Counted from the first letter of the stretch, positions 1 to 17,800 are shown. The stretch: DNA of 64,000 nucleotides from Kitasatospora sp. NBC_01287 (GCF_026340565.1 NZ_JAPEPB010000001.1:7972001-8036000), one strand, 5' to 3'. Made by a program: numbers and translations. The notes: a model not told the origin generated them from the letters alone.

Positions 1-3000
1 TGCCAGGCCGTGCACCAGCGCGCTCTCGGGCGCCGTCGCGTCGCCGCCGAGCACCTCGGCCGCACCGGCGGTGACGGTGAGCAGCCGCACCCCGTGCTCG
101 GCGGCCACCGCGCCGAGCGCCTGGACGGTCAGCAGCAGCGTGTCGAAGCCCAGCCGCACGGCGGCCCGCAGCTCCGCGTCGGTGGCGAACGGCGCCCGGC
201 GGCTCGCCCGCCCCAGGCTCCACAGGTGCACCACCTGCACGGGGCCCGCGGGCGCCCCGCCGAGGGCGGCGAAGACCTCGCGGTAGTGCTCGGGCAAGGC
301 CGGGTCGATCACGAACCGATCGCCCTCGCGGCGCGGCCCGTCGCCCGCGAGCACCTCAAGCACCCGCGCGCCCGCCGCCCGCGCGAGGTCGGCCAGGCGG
401 CTGCCGGCCCCCTCGTCGCCGCCGAGCACCACCAGCGTGCCGGTGAGCCCGGGGGCGTCGGCCGGCAGCCGGGTGAGGTCGTGCCGCCAGGCGGGTGCGT
501 AGCCGAGGCCCTCGGCGGGCACCTGCGCGGCCCCGCTGCCGCTCCCGCTGCCGCTGCGGGCTGCCTCGCGGCGCTGCTGCTGCCGCTGCTGCCGGGGCTC
601 GCGCTGCGGCCAGAACCGGGTCCGCTGGAACGGGTAGGCCGGCAGCTGGGTCAGCCGGGCGTCGGCGCGGCGCAGCGCGGACCAGTCGAGGGCGACGCCG
701 AGCTCCCACAGCCGGCCGCAGCTCTCCAGCAGGGCGGTGTTCTCCTCGGGCCGGTCCTGCGCGGGCCACGGCGCGGGCAGCGTGCCGAGCACGGCCGGCC
801 GCGCGTCGCCGGTGGTGTTCTGCCGCACCAGCCCGCCGAGCACCTGGCCCGGCCCCAGTTCGAGGTAGGCGTCGATGCCGTCCGCCTGGCAGTGGCGCAC
901 GCTCTGCGCGAAGCGCACCGGCAGGCACAGGTGCTCGGCCCAGTAGCGCGGGTCGGTGGCCTGCTCGTCCGTCAGCAGGGTGCCGGTGGCGTTCGAGACG
1001 ATGCCGGTCCGGGGCGCCTGCCGGGGTACCGCGGCGACCAGCGCGGCGAGCTCGTCGCGCGCGGGCCGCAGCAGCGTCGAGTGGAAGGGGTGCGCCGAGC
1101 GCAGTTCACGGGCGGCGAGGCCGGCGGCGGCCAACCGCGCCGCCACCGCCGAGATCTCCGCCGGAGCACCGCTGAGCACCGTCATCCCCGGGCCGTTGAG
1201 GGCCGCCACGTCCACCTGGGCGGGGCAGCCGGCCAGCGCGGCCCGCAGCCGCTCCTCGCCGGCGGCGACGGCGAGCATCCGGCCGGCCGGCGCGGCCTCG
1301 ATCAGCCGGGCCCGCCCGATCACCAGCCCGAGCGCGTCCGGCAGGGTGAAGACGCCGGCCAGGCAGGCCGCGACGTACTCGCCCAGGCTGTAGCCGACCA
1401 GCAGGTCCGGGGTGATGCCGCGGTGGGCGAGCAGCCCGGCCAGCGCGTACTGGACGGTGAAGAGGAACGGGTGGGCGGTCTCGGCGTGCTCCAGCGGGTC
1501 GTCGCCCGGCGCGGGGGAGCCGTCGGCGCGGCCGAAGAAGCCCGGCGCGGCGCCCTGGGCCGTGGGCGGGTCGGCGAAGAGCGCCGGGCGCAGGTCGACG
1601 CCGCAGCGCTCGGCCGCCAGCGCCACGCACTCGTCCACCGCCGCCGCGAATACCGGCTCCGCGCGGTACAGCGCGCGGCCCAGGCCCCGGTACTGGTCGC
1701 CGACACCGGGCAGCAGGAAGGCCACCCGGGGCCGTTCCGGCAGCCGCCGGCCACCGGCCGCGCCGCTCGCCCCGACGCCCGCCGCGTCGAGGGCAGCCCC
1801 GGCCGCGGTGAGCCTGGCCACCGCGTCGGCGGTGTCGGTGGCGACCACCGCGCGGCGCCAGGCGTGCTCCGCGCGCCCGGTCCGCAGGGTGTGGGCCACG
1901 TCCGCGAGGTCCGCCGGCCCGATCGCCGCGGCCAGCCGGGAGAGTTGGGCGCCCAGCGCGGCGGGGCCGGCGGCGGAGACCGGCAGCAGCTCGGGCACGG
2001 TCACGCCCCCCGCCCCCGTCGTCTCAGGAGTCTCGCGCGGCGCGGCGGGCGGTGCCGCCTGCAGCACCAGGTGCGCGTTCGTCCCCGACCAGCCGAACGA
2101 GCTCACCCCGGCGATCGGGGGCCGGCCGCCTGCCGCCAGCGGCGTGAGCGCGGTCGCGGGACGGACGGCGCCGCCGGCCACCACCGCCTCGGCGGGGTCG
2201 TCCATGTGCAGGTTGGGCGGGACCGCGCCGCGCTCCAGCACCAGCACGGTCTTGATCAGCCCCGCGATGCCCGCCGCCGTGTGGGTGTGGCCGATGTTGG
2301 TCTTCACCGCGCCGACGTGCAGCGGCTGTTCGGCCGAGCGGTGGCCGAACACGTCGCCCAGGGCGCCCAGTTCGATCTCGTCACCGAGCGGGGTGCCCGA
2401 GCCGTGCGCCTCCAGGAAGGACACCTCGTCGGGCGAGGTCCTGGCGGCCGCCAGCGCCTGCCGGATGACCCGCGCCTGGGCGTCGCGGTTGGGTGCGGTC
2501 AGGCCGTTGCTGCGGCCGTCCTGGTTGACCGCGGAGCCGCGGATCACGGCGCGCACCCGGTGCCCGTCCCGCAGCGCGTCGGAGAGCCGGGCCAGCATCA
2601 CCAGGCCGCCGCCCTCGCCCATCAGGTAGCCGTCGGCACCGCGGTCGAAGGTGTGGCAGCGGTTGGTGGGGGAGAGCAGCGAGGTCGCGCAGCTGTAGAC
2701 GTAGAGGAACCGGTGCAGGGCCAGGTAGCCGCCGCCGGCCAGCGCGTAGTCGCACTCGCCGCCGCGCAGCGCCCGCACGGCCAGGTGCGTGGCGACCAGC
2801 GAGGAGGAGCAGGCGGTGTCCAGCGACAGCGTCGGACCCCGCAGGTCGAAGTGGTAGGCGAGGCGGCCCGCGACGACGCTGGCCAGGGTGCCCTGGCCCA
2901 TGAGCGGGTCGGCGTAGACGTCCGTGCCGTACTGCTCCGCCGCCACCTGCCCGTACTGGAAGGCGTCGGAGAAGCCGAGCAGCACGCCGGTCCGGCTGCC

Positions 3001-3480
3001 GGCCAGGCTCGGCGGCGGGGTCCCGGCGTCCTCCATGGCCTCCCAGGCCAGCTCCATCAGCAGCCGCTGCTGCGGGTCCATCCGCAGCGCCTCACGCGCG
3101 GGGAAGCCGAAGAACTCGGCGTCCCAGCCCGCGACCTCGGGCAGGAAGGCGCCCTGGCGCGGGGTGAAGAGCGTGGTGCTCCCGGCGCCGGCGCCCCCGG
3201 TGGCGGTGCTCCCGGCGCCGGCGCCCGCCGCGTCCTCGGACCGCCGGGGGTCGGGGTCGAACCGACCGGGCGGCACGTCCCCGACCGGGGCGGCGCGCCC
3301 CTCGCGCAGCAGGTCCCAGTACGCGTCCACGCCCTCCGCGCCGGGGAACCGGCAGGCCATGCCGATGACGGCGATCGGCTCGTGGTCCCGGGCGTCCGCC
3401 TCGGCGAGCCGGCGGCGCGCGCCCGCCAGTTCGACCGTCGCCCGCTGGAGATACTCGCGAAGCCTGTCCTCGCCCGCCAT
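1..3480 (-). CDS. Type I modular polyketide synthase, module 2 (KS-AT-KR start), partial
   Basis: The minus-strand frame is open from an ATG at 3480 to the left edge (1160 codons), so the C-terminus lies outside the window. Residues 1-30 form a basic coiled coil (LREYLQRATVELAGARRRL) typical of an N-terminal PKS docking domain. A ketosynthase follows at about 33-455, with Cys in DTACSSS near residue 224, an EAHGSGT motif (Ser for the usual Thr) and NIGHT. The acyltransferase spans about 575-880 with GYSLGEY near 698 and HPFH near 798; HAFH-like motifs indicate malonyl-CoA. The last 150 residues resemble the structural half of a ketoreductase. It lies 65 bp after the loading-module PKS and should receive its chain through docking domains. 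The number of later modules is unknown. Confidence 0.93.
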   Translation of the reverse strand, partial: MAGEDRLREYLQRATVELAGARRRLAEADARDHEPIAVIGMACRFPGAEGVDAYWDLLREGRAAPVGDVPPGRFDPDPRRSEDAAGAGAGSTATGGAGAGSTTLFTPRQGAFLPEVAGWDAEFFGFPAREALRMDPQQRLLMELAWEAMEDAGTPPPSLAGSRTGVLLGFSDAFQYGQVAAEQYGTDVYADPLMGQGTLASVVAGRLAYHFDLRGPTLSLDTACSSSLVATHLAVRALRGGECDYALAGGGYLALHRFLYVYSCATSLLSPTNRCHTFDRGADGYLMGEGGGLVMLARLSDALRDGHRVRAVIRGSAVNQDGRSNGLTAPNRDAQARVIRQALAAARTSPDEVSFLEAHGSGTPLGDEIELGALGDVFGHRSAEQPLHVGAVKTNIGHTHTAAGIAGLIKTVLVLERGAVPPNLHMDDPAEAVVAGGAVRPATALTPLAAGGRPPIAGVSSFGWSGTNAHLVLQAAPPAAPRETPETTGAGGVTVPELLPVSAAGPAALGAQLSRLAAAIGPADLADVAHTLRTGRAEHAWRRAVVATDTADAVARLTAAGAALDAAGVGASGAAGGRRLPERPRVAFLLPGVGDQYRGLGRALYRAEPVFAAAVDECVALAAERCGVDLRPALFADPPTAQGAAPGFFGRADGSPAPGDDPLEHAETAHPFLFTVQYALAGLLAHRGITPDLLVGYSLGEYVAACLAGVFTLPDALGLVIGRARLIEAAPAGRMLAVAAGEERLRAALAGCPAQVDVAALNGPGMTVLSGAPAEISAVAARLAAAGLAARELRSAHPFHSTLLRPARDELAALVAAVPRQAPRTGIVSNATGTLLTDEQATDPRYWAEHLCLPVRFAQSVRHCQADGIDAYLELGPGQVLGGLVRQNTTGDARPAVLGTLPAPWPAQDRPEENTALLESCGRLWELGVALDWSALRRADARLTQLPAYPFQRTRFWPQREPRQQRQQQRREAARSGSGSGSGAAQVPAEGLGYAPAWRHDLTRLPADAPGLTGTLVVLGGDEGAGSRLADLARAAGARVLEVLAGDGPRREGDRFVIDPALPEHYREVFAALGGAPAGPVQVVHLWSLGRASRRAPFATDAELRAAVRLGFDTLLLTVQALGAVAAEHGVRLLTVTAGAAEVLGGDATAPESALVHGLA

Positions 3481-3545
3481 TGGTGACCCCATTCCAGCTG
3501 TCCGTTTCCCGATGTCCGTCAGCGCCGCGCCAGGTGGGCGGCGGG

Positions 3546-12398
<8,853 letters not shown>

Positions 12399-12826
12399 CG
12401 CCGGCCCGCGTTGATTCGGCGCGGCAACATTCCACGCCGATTCTGCTTTGCGGGCGATCAGGGCGTCAACGGCGGCCGGGATTACCGCGGCGACCGGAAA
12501 GGGCCGGTAACTTGCTGCCAGTGGCGGCCGATTGATTATGCGTCAGTTCTCTGGAACGGCCGGGACGCGGGCGTGTCGGAACTCCTGAGCGGTCCGTCAG
12601 GATCAATAATTCCAGCCCGGTTTCCGCCCGCCGGTGCTCCCGGCCGGCGTTTCTCCGCCGAGGCTTCCCCCCGAGATCTTCCCCGAGGGTTCCCCCGAGG
12701 TTTCCCGGCCGTGCCGGCCCGCTGTCCGGTGCCCGCGTTCAGCGGGATTTCCGGTGAACGGCGGCGCTGCCGCGGCTCACCGGCTCCCGTGCGGACACCG
12801 CACCGGGTGCGACCTGTGTCGGGCGT
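12399..12826. other. Intergenic region between SARP gene and PKS
   Basis: These 428 bp contain no convincing gene. They hold the probable PKS promoter, the 12-bp repeat array described separately, a GC hairpin at about 12629-12650 (CGCCGG/CCGGCG arms) and a short stem at 12736-12760 (CGTTCA/TGAACG arms) shortly after the SARP stop codon that could help termination. The stretch 12420-12620 is visibly richer in AT than the flanking genes, as expected for a promoter. Confidence 0.6.
12658..12706 (-). promoter_or_regulatory. Four direct repeats (CCGAG cores) upstream of the PKS, candidate regulator site
   Basis: CCGAG cores on the plus strand start at 12658, 12671, 12683 and 12695, giving periods of 13, 12 and 12 bp. 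Read towards the PKS the unit is roughly GGGAANNCTCGG. SARP regulators bind short direct repeats spaced about one helical turn apart, and a SARP gene lies immediately upstream. The period here is slightly above the classic 11 bp, and the array is about 260 bp before the PKS start codon, so the assignment is tentative. Confidence 0.4.
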
Positions 12827-14962
12827 TCACCGCTCCGCGCCGGTGCGCCCCTCCGACGGATCCTCGGCAAAGGACGGGCCCTCGGCAAAGGACGGGTCCT
12901 CGGCGAAGAAGCACTCGCGGGCGTAGATCCGGGCCAATTCGTGCAACCGGTACCGGGCGGCCGCTCCGGTCCCGCTCACCACGTCCACCAGGCGCGCGTC
13001 GACCAGGCTCTCCAGCGCCTCGGCCGCCGATCCCGCGTCGAGCGCCACCAGGCGGGCGGCCACCCAGGCCTCGAAGCTGCCGGACTCCAGCAGCCCCAGC
13101 CGGGCGAAGAGGTGCCGCGCCATCGGGTCGAGGCCCAGGTAGCCGCGCCGCAGGGTGGCCCGGATGTCGACCCCTTGGCCGGCCAGCTGGTCGAGGCGGC
13201 GGCGTTCGTCCCGCAGCAGCGCCACGAAGTCGCCGATGGTCCGGTGCGGACGCGCGACCAGCCGGGCCGCCGCCCCGCCCAGGGCCAACTGCAGCCCGCC
13301 GCACAGCTCGACGAGCTGGCCGGCCGCCCGCGGCTCCGCGTCGGTCCGCTCCCGACCGACCATGGCGGCCAGCAGCTCGACGCCGTCCGCCGTGTCGAAG
13401 ACGTCCAGTTCGAAGACGGCGGAACCGAGCAGCGGGGTGGTCCTGGTCCGGGTGGTCATGATCAGCCGGCAAGTGGGCGTGCCGGGCACCAGCGGGCGGA
13501 CCTGGGCCTCGTCGACGGCGTCGTCGATCACCGTCAGCACCCGGCGCCCGGCGATCGCGCTGCGGTAGAAGGCGGCCCGGTCCTCCATGCCGGCCGGGAT
13601 CTTCGAGGGGGTGAACCCGAGCGCGCTCAGGAACTGCTTCAGGACGTTCGAGACGTTCTCGATCCGCCCCGCCCCGGCGGCCATCCGCGCGTAGAGCTGC
13701 CCGTCGGGGAAGGAGGCGGCCAGCGTGTTGGCCACCTCGCTCGCCACGGTCGACTTGCCCACACCGCCGCGTCCGGTGATCACCGCCACCAGCTCCGCGT
13801 GGGGGCCGCGGTCGGCCACCAGCCGCCGCCGCAGCGCGTCGAGCAGCTCGCCGTGCCCGGTGAAGTACGGCACCCGGGCCGGCAGCATGCGCGGCACGGG
13901 CACGGGCACGGGCGTGGCCACAAGTGCGGGCGCGGGCGCGGGCGCGGGCAGTGGCGCCGGGGCTGGCATCGACCCCGGGAGCGGTACCGGCATCGGCATC
14001 GGCAGCGGCAGCGGCATCGGCAGCGGCACCGGCAGCGGCACCGGCAGCGGCACCGGTGCGGCCGCGCCGCTGCTGCCGCCGCGCCAGGAGTCCGCCTGCT
14101 CACGCCGAGCGGCACCCCCGTGACCGGAGAGCGAACCGTTCAGGATGTCCTGGTGCAACTGCCGTACGGAGGGACCTGGTTCGAGCCCCAGCTCCTCGAC
14201 GAAGCGCTGCCGCACCAGCCGGTACACCGCCAGCGCCTCGGCCTGGCGCCCGCACCGGTACAGCGCCGTCATCTGCTGCCCGACCAGCCGCTCGCGCAGC
14301 GGGTGCTCGGCGGCCATCGCCGAGACCTCGCCCACGACCTCGCGGTGCCGCCCGAGTTGCAGCTCGACGTCGACGCAGTCCTCCAGCACCTCGACCTGCC
14401 GCTCACCGATCCGCACCCGGTGGGCGCGCACCAGGCTGCTGTCGATGCCGTCCAGCGGTTCGCCGCGCCACAGCGACAGGGCCTCGCGGAACGCCGCGCG
14501 GGCCGCCTCCTGGCGGCCGGCGGCCAACTCGGCCCGGCCCCGCACCACGAGGCTCTCGTAGATCTGCAGGTCGAGCTCGGCGTGGCCGAGTTCGATGGCG
14601 TAGCCGCCGCCGCGCACCTGGATCCGCTCACCGAGCCCGGCGCCCAGCAGCGCCCGGCGCAGTGCCGAGACGCAGGTCTGCACCTGGGCGCGGGCGGTCA
14701 CCGGCGGCGCGCCGCCCCAGAGCGCCTCGAAGAGGCTGTCCAGCGCCACGACCCGGTTGCCGTTCAGCAGCAGCAGGGCCAGCACCACCTGCTGGCGCCG
14801 CGCGGTGACCGGCACCGGCCGGTCACCGTGCACCTGCAGGAGCCCGAGCACGCGGAAGCACGGTGGCTTGGCGGGGCCGAGGACGGGTCTGTCCGGTGCC
14901 GCCCGGGTCTGGAAGGTCGCGCCACCCGGGTTCCTGGTCTCCATCATGGGCACTGCTCGCAC
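12827..14962 (-). CDS. SARP-family regulator with NB-ARC ATPase domain
   Basis: This 711-residue protein has an OmpR-like winged helix (about 33-120), a bacterial transcriptional activation domain (125-275), a linker (about 300-350) made of Pro-Val/Pro-Leu/Pro-Met repeats, and an NB-ARC ATPase with P-loop GRGGVGKST and an IDDA Walker-B-like strand. It ends soon after the NB-ARC and lacks the TPR domain of full AfsR-type proteins. The start is GTG at 14962, preceded by AAGGGA at 6 bp; an in-frame ATG lies five codons downstream. It sits 61 bp after the decarboxylase and upstream of the PKS on the same strand, so it is the likely pathway-specific activator. The C-terminal tail carries a short degenerate repeat (FAEDPS/FAEGPS). 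Confidence 0.92.
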   Translation of the reverse strand: MRAVPMMETRNPGGATFQTRAAPDRPVLGPAKPPCFRVLGLLQVHGDRPVPVTARRQQVVLALLLLNGNRVVALDSLFEALWGGAPPVTARAQVQTCVSALRRALLGAGLGERIQVRGGGYAIELGHAELDLQIYESLVVRGRAELAAGRQEAARAAFREALSLWRGEPLDGIDSSLVRAHRVRIGERQVEVLEDCVDVELQLGRHREVVGEVSAMAAEHPLRERLVGQQMTALYRCGRQAEALAVYRLVRQRFVEELGLEPGPSVRQLHQDILNGSLSGHGGAARREQADSWRGGSSGAAAPVPLPVPLPVPLPMPLPLPMPMPVPLPGSMPAPAPLPAPAPAPALVATPVPVPVPRMLPARVPYFTGHGELLDALRRRLVADRGPHAELVAVITGRGGVGKSTVASEVANTLAASFPDGQLYARMAAGAGRIENVSNVLKQFLSALGFTPSKIPAGMEDRAAFYRSAIAGRRVLTVIDDAVDEAQVRPLVPGTPTCRLIMTTRTRTTPLLGSAVFELDVFDTADGVELLAAMVGRERTDAEPRAAGQLVELCGGLQLALGGAAARLVARPHRTIGDFVALLRDERRRLDQLAGQGVDIRATLRRGYLGLDPMARHLFARLGLLESGSFEAWVAARLVALDAGSAAEALESLVDARLVDVVSGTGAAARYRLHELARIYARECFFAEDPSFAEGPSFAEDPSEGRTGAER

Positions 14963-15023
14963 TCTGAGTCCCTTTGACGTTGCCGGAGGAGTTGCGCCGT
15001 TCCGTCGCTCGACCGGACAGCTC

Positions 15024-16340
15024 CTAGACGAGGACCTCGGGCGGGGCCGGGTGGCCGAGGAACGCCGTCGGACTGGCCGTCAGGCCGTAGGCGCCGGCGC
15101 AGAAGACCGCGACCAGGTCGCCGATCCGCGCCTGCGGCAGGACGGCCTTGTCGGCGAGCAGGTCCAGCGGCGTGCAGAGGCAGCCGACGACGTCGACCGT
15201 GTCGGTGGCGTCGGTGGCGTCGGTGGCGTCGGTGGCGTCGGTGGCGTCGGTGGCGTCGGCCGTGCCGTCGGCGTCGGGCTCCGCACTCGCCTCAGCCGCC
15301 GGCGCTGCCCGACCGGCCAGCTCCACGGGGTAGTTGCGCCGGATCACCTGACCGAAGTGGCCCGAGGCGGCGAGCTGGTGGTGCAGGCCGCCGTCGACGA
15401 TGAGGTAGGTCTTCCCGCGCGACTCCTTGCGGTCCACCACCCGGGTCAGGTAGACCCCCGCCTCCCCGACCAGGTAGCGGCCGAGTTCGATGACCACGCG
15501 CGCGGACGGCAGCTGGGCGCGGATCTCGCCGTCCAGCAGCTCGGCCAGGTTGGCGCCGATCGGGGCGAGGTCGAGCGGTCGGTCCCGGGCGGCGTACGGG
15601 ATGCCGAACCCGCCGCCCAGGTTGAGGTAGCGGACCGGCCCGGGAGCCGACTCGGCGAGTTTGACGGCCAGTTCGACCGTGGCGCGCTGCGCCTGGCAGA
15701 TGCTCGCGGCGTCCAGGTTCTGCGACCCGGCGAAGACGTGGAAGCCCTGGAAGTCGAGATCCCCGGCCGCCAGCTCGCGCAGCACCGCCGGAACCCGCTC
15801 CGCGTCGATGCCGAACTGCTGCGGTCCGCCGCCCAGTTGCATCGCCGAGCCGCGCACCGAGAAGTCCGGGTTGACCCGCAGCGCCACCCTGGCCCGGACG
15901 CCGAGCAGCTCGCTGACCGCCCGCAGCCGGACCAGCTCGTTGGCGGACTCCAACTCGACCGTCACCCCGGCGGCCACCGCCTGCCGCAGTTCCGCCGTCG
16001 TCTTTCCCGGACCGGCGAAGCTCACGCGTTCGGCGGGTGTCGCGGTGTTCAGCGCCTCGCGCAGTTCGCCGGCCGACGCCACGTCGAATCCATCGACCAG
16101 ACCGCTCATGTGCTGCAGCAGCGCCGGCATCGGATTGGCCTTCACGGCGTAACTCAATTCGACGCCGCCGGGCAGTGCGGCGCGCACCGCCGCCACCCGC
16201 TCATTGACGAGCCCTCGGTCATACGCGAAGAACGGTGTCGTGCCGACGCGTTCCGCCAAGCGGTCCGCCGGAATTCCCCCCACCAGAAGGACGCCGTTCT
16301 CGCGTCCGAACGGTACCGCTCTGGTCGAAATCCCCTTCAT
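15024..16340 (-). CDS. PLP-dependent decarboxylase, fold type III (ornithine/diaminopimelate family)
   Basis: 438 residues. The N-terminal alanine-racemase-type barrel has the PLP lysine in SYAVKANP and the glycine-rich phosphate-binding turn NLGGGFGIPY; the C-terminal domain has the GCLCTPLD cysteine motif at the active-site interface. The family decarboxylates basic amino acids, diaminopimelate, or carrier-protein-bound amino acids (BtrK-like). The ATG at 16340 is chosen because GGAGG lies 7 bp upstream. It is first in the row that leads into the SARP and PKS genes, so it may supply an amine-containing unit or precursor, although the KSQ loading module argues against a simple amino-acyl starter. 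An in-frame run of Thr-Asp-Ala repeats sits just before the active-site Cys strand. Confidence 0.88.
   Translation of the reverse strand: MKGISTRAVPFGRENGVLLVGGIPADRLAERVGTTPFFAYDRGLVNERVAAVRAALPGGVELSYAVKANPMPALLQHMSGLVDGFDVASAGELREALNTATPAERVSFAGPGKTTAELRQAVAAGVTVELESANELVRLRAVSELLGVRARVALRVNPDFSVRGSAMQLGGGPQQFGIDAERVPAVLRELAAGDLDFQGFHVFAGSQNLDAASICQAQRATVELAVKLAESAPGPVRYLNLGGGFGIPYAARDRPLDLAPIGANLAELLDGEIRAQLPSARVVIELGRYLVGEAGVYLTRVVDRKESRGKTYLIVDGGLHHQLAASGHFGQVIRRNYPVELAGRAAPAAEASAEPDADGTADATDATDATDATDATDATDTVDVVGCLCTPLDLLADKAVLPQARIGDLVAVFCAGAYGLTASPTAFLGHPAPPEVLV
15201..15254. repeat. Six perfect 9-bp tandem repeats inside the decarboxylase
   Basis: GTCGGTGGC is repeated six times without mismatch and is followed by a partial copy. 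On the coding strand it encodes a Thr-Asp-Ala repeat in a surface loop. Because the unit is a multiple of three, copy-number change would keep the frame. Confidence 0.97.
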
Positions 16341-16663
16341 CGGGAGCCTCCGTGTCAACGGACGAGCGGTGGATGTCGAGGAATGCCTGATCAACTGACA
16401 TGCCCCTGACCGTGGATGAGATCGTAGCAGAGACAAGTGTACTGGGGTACAAGGTTCTTGGAGATTCTGGAACGTCGCAATCCCGCCGCAGGTCAATGGG
16501 GCTGCGGCGGGATTACGATCACTCGTTACGGCGGCCGCGGAGCCGCTACGGCCGCTCTCCGCACGGGATGTGAGGGGCAGTCAGCTGATCCACCGGGTCG
16601 GTGGGCGGCGCGACGGCGGCGCCGACCGCACCCGAGCCCGGCCGCGGCCCGCCGGGCGCCCGC
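16341..16663. other. Intergenic region: decarboxylase promoter and VOC terminator
   Basis: 323 bp without a convincing gene. It contains the hairpin at 16479-16514, which closes the VOC transcript, and downstream of that on the minus strand a TACGAT -10-like hexamer (complement of 16421-16426) that could drive the decarboxylase/SARP/PKS row. Confidence 0.5.
16479..16514 (-). terminator. Strong hairpin after the VOC gene
   Basis: Perfect 13-bp arms (AATCCCGCCGCAG and CTGCGGCGGGATT) enclose a 10-nt loop. No U-tract follows, which is common for actinomycete terminators. It separates the VOC transcript from the decarboxylase promoter. Confidence 0.75.
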
Positions 16664-17041
16664 TCAGGAGTGCGGCTCAAGGAATTCGAGCCGGTTGCCG
16701 AACGGGTCGGCGGTGTGGAAGCGGTCCTGTCCGGGCACTTCGTCGCTGAAGGTGACGGGATGTCCGTGGTCGGCCAGCCGGTCCGCGAGCGCGCGCAGCC
16801 CGCGGATCTCGAAGGCGGGATGAGCCCTGAGCGCGGGTCGGAAATCCGCCTCCACGCCGAGGTGGACCTGAAAGCCGGAGCCCTGGAACCAGCAGCCGCC
16901 GCGGACGGCGAGCGCCGGCGGCTTGGGGGTCTCGGGCAGTCCGAGCAACTCGCCCCAGAAGGCTCGGCACTGCTGCTCGCCGCCGGCCGGGATGGCGAGC
17001 TGGACGTGGTTGATGGCGGCGAGGGAGTGGGCGGCGGTCAT
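16664..17041 (-). CDS. VOC-family protein (glyoxalase/bleomycin-resistance fold)
   Basis: 125 residues, the normal size for a single vicinal-oxygen-chelate protein. The sequence has the typical opening INHVQLAIPAGGEQQCRAFW and a closing ADPFGNRLEFLEP strand, where the Glu is a usual metal ligand. Such proteins bind a metal and act as isomerases, dioxygenases or drug-binding resistance proteins; the substrate cannot be told from the sequence. ATG at 17041 has GGAGG at 9 bp. A perfect palindrome (17078-17097) lies 36 bp upstream, so the gene is probably controlled by a dimeric repressor encoded elsewhere. Confidence 0.88.
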   Translation of the reverse strand: MTAAHSLAAINHVQLAIPAGGEQQCRAFWGELLGLPETPKPPALAVRGGCWFQGSGFQVHLGVEADFRPALRAHPAFEIRGLRALADRLADHGHPVTFSDEVPGQDRFHTADPFGNRLEFLEPHS

Positions 17042-17077
17042 GGCACGGGCCTCCGGCTGGGTCAGGTCTCACAGTAA

Positions 17078-17097
17078 GTATCTTGATATCAAGATAC
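17078..17097. promoter_or_regulatory. Perfect 20-bp palindrome, candidate MarR-type operator
   Basis: GTATCTTGATATCAAGATAC is a perfect palindrome and is AT-rich inside a very GC-rich region. Its core TTGATATCAA resembles operators of MarR-family repressors. It sits just upstream of the VOC start and downstream of the TetR stop codon, so it most likely controls the VOC gene. Confidence 0.72.
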
Positions 17098-17160
17098 ACA
17101 GTGGGCCATCGGCGCGCGAAGCGCTCGGACCCTCCTGGAGCCCCGCTCGGAGCCTGTGCC

Positions 17161-17757
17161 TCAGGCCGGGCCCGGCGGCCGCAGCCCCTGGAGGAGCAGC
17201 TCGACCAGCCGGCGGGGGTCGTAGCGAGGGTCGCTGTCCCGGCCCGCGCAGAGGTTGCCGATGCCGCGCATCAGCTCGTAGGCCTGCGTCCCCGGGCTGA
17301 TCTCGCCGGCCTCGACCGCGGCGTCGAGCAGGTGCGCGCAGACGGGCACCAGGCGGTCGAGGAAGTAGGCGTGCAGCGCCTCGAAGCCGCTGCTGTCCGA
17401 CTGCAGCGCGTTGGCGAGCCCGTGCTTCGTGACCAGGAAATCGACGAAGAGGTCGACCCACTGGCGCAGTGCCGCCAGCGGGGAGCCGGCCTCGGCCAGC
17501 AGCGTCGGGCCGGCCTCGGCGCAGGCCTCGACCTGGTGGCGGTAGACGGCGGCGACCAGGTCCGCCCGGGTCGGGAAGTGGCGGTAGATCGTCCCGATCC
17601 CGACGCCCGCGCCGGCCGCTATCTCGCGGATCGGCGCGTCGACGCCGGAGGTGACGAACACCGCGGCGGCGGCGGCGAGCAGCGTCCGCTGGTTGCGCTG
17701 CGCGTCGGCCCGCTTGCTCCGGACCGGCGCCTCCCCGGAGGGTCCTGTCGTGGGCAT
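17161..17757 (-). CDS. TetR-family transcriptional regulator
   Basis: 198 residues. The N-terminal helix-turn-helix is clear (IREIAAGAGVGIGTIYRHFPTR near residues 40-65), followed by an all-helical ligand and dimer domain. The ATG at 17757 is chosen because AGGAGAGGAG precedes it; a longer frame to 17841 would run through the operator. It is divergent from an alpha/beta hydrolase with a two-arm inverted repeat between them, the usual arrangement for a repressor of itself and its neighbour. The inducer is probably a substrate or product of the hydrolase. Confidence 0.93.
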   Translation of the reverse strand: MPTTGPSGEAPVRSKRADAQRNQRTLLAAAAAVFVTSGVDAPIREIAAGAGVGIGTIYRHFPTRADLVAAVYRHQVEACAEAGPTLLAEAGSPLAALRQWVDLFVDFLVTKHGLANALQSDSSGFEALHAYFLDRLVPVCAHLLDAAVEAGEISPGTQAYELMRGIGNLCAGRDSDPRYDPRRLVELLLQGLRPPGPA

Positions 17758-17800
17758 CGCGCTCTCCTCTCCTGGGACGTCCGCTGCCGTCCGGTGTCCG

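Noticed and set aside
10..3486. 1158-codon open frame on the plus strand
   Set aside because: It is the complement of the PKS gene; the minus frame has unmistakable KS and AT motifs, whereas this one has only Arg/Gly/Ala-rich sequence caused by GC bias.
13970..14060. Hexamer repeats GGCAGC/GGCACC as a possible repeat element or CRISPR
   Set aside because: They are in-frame codons for the Pro-Val/Pro-Leu linker of the SARP-NB-ARC protein; no spacers or unique repeats.
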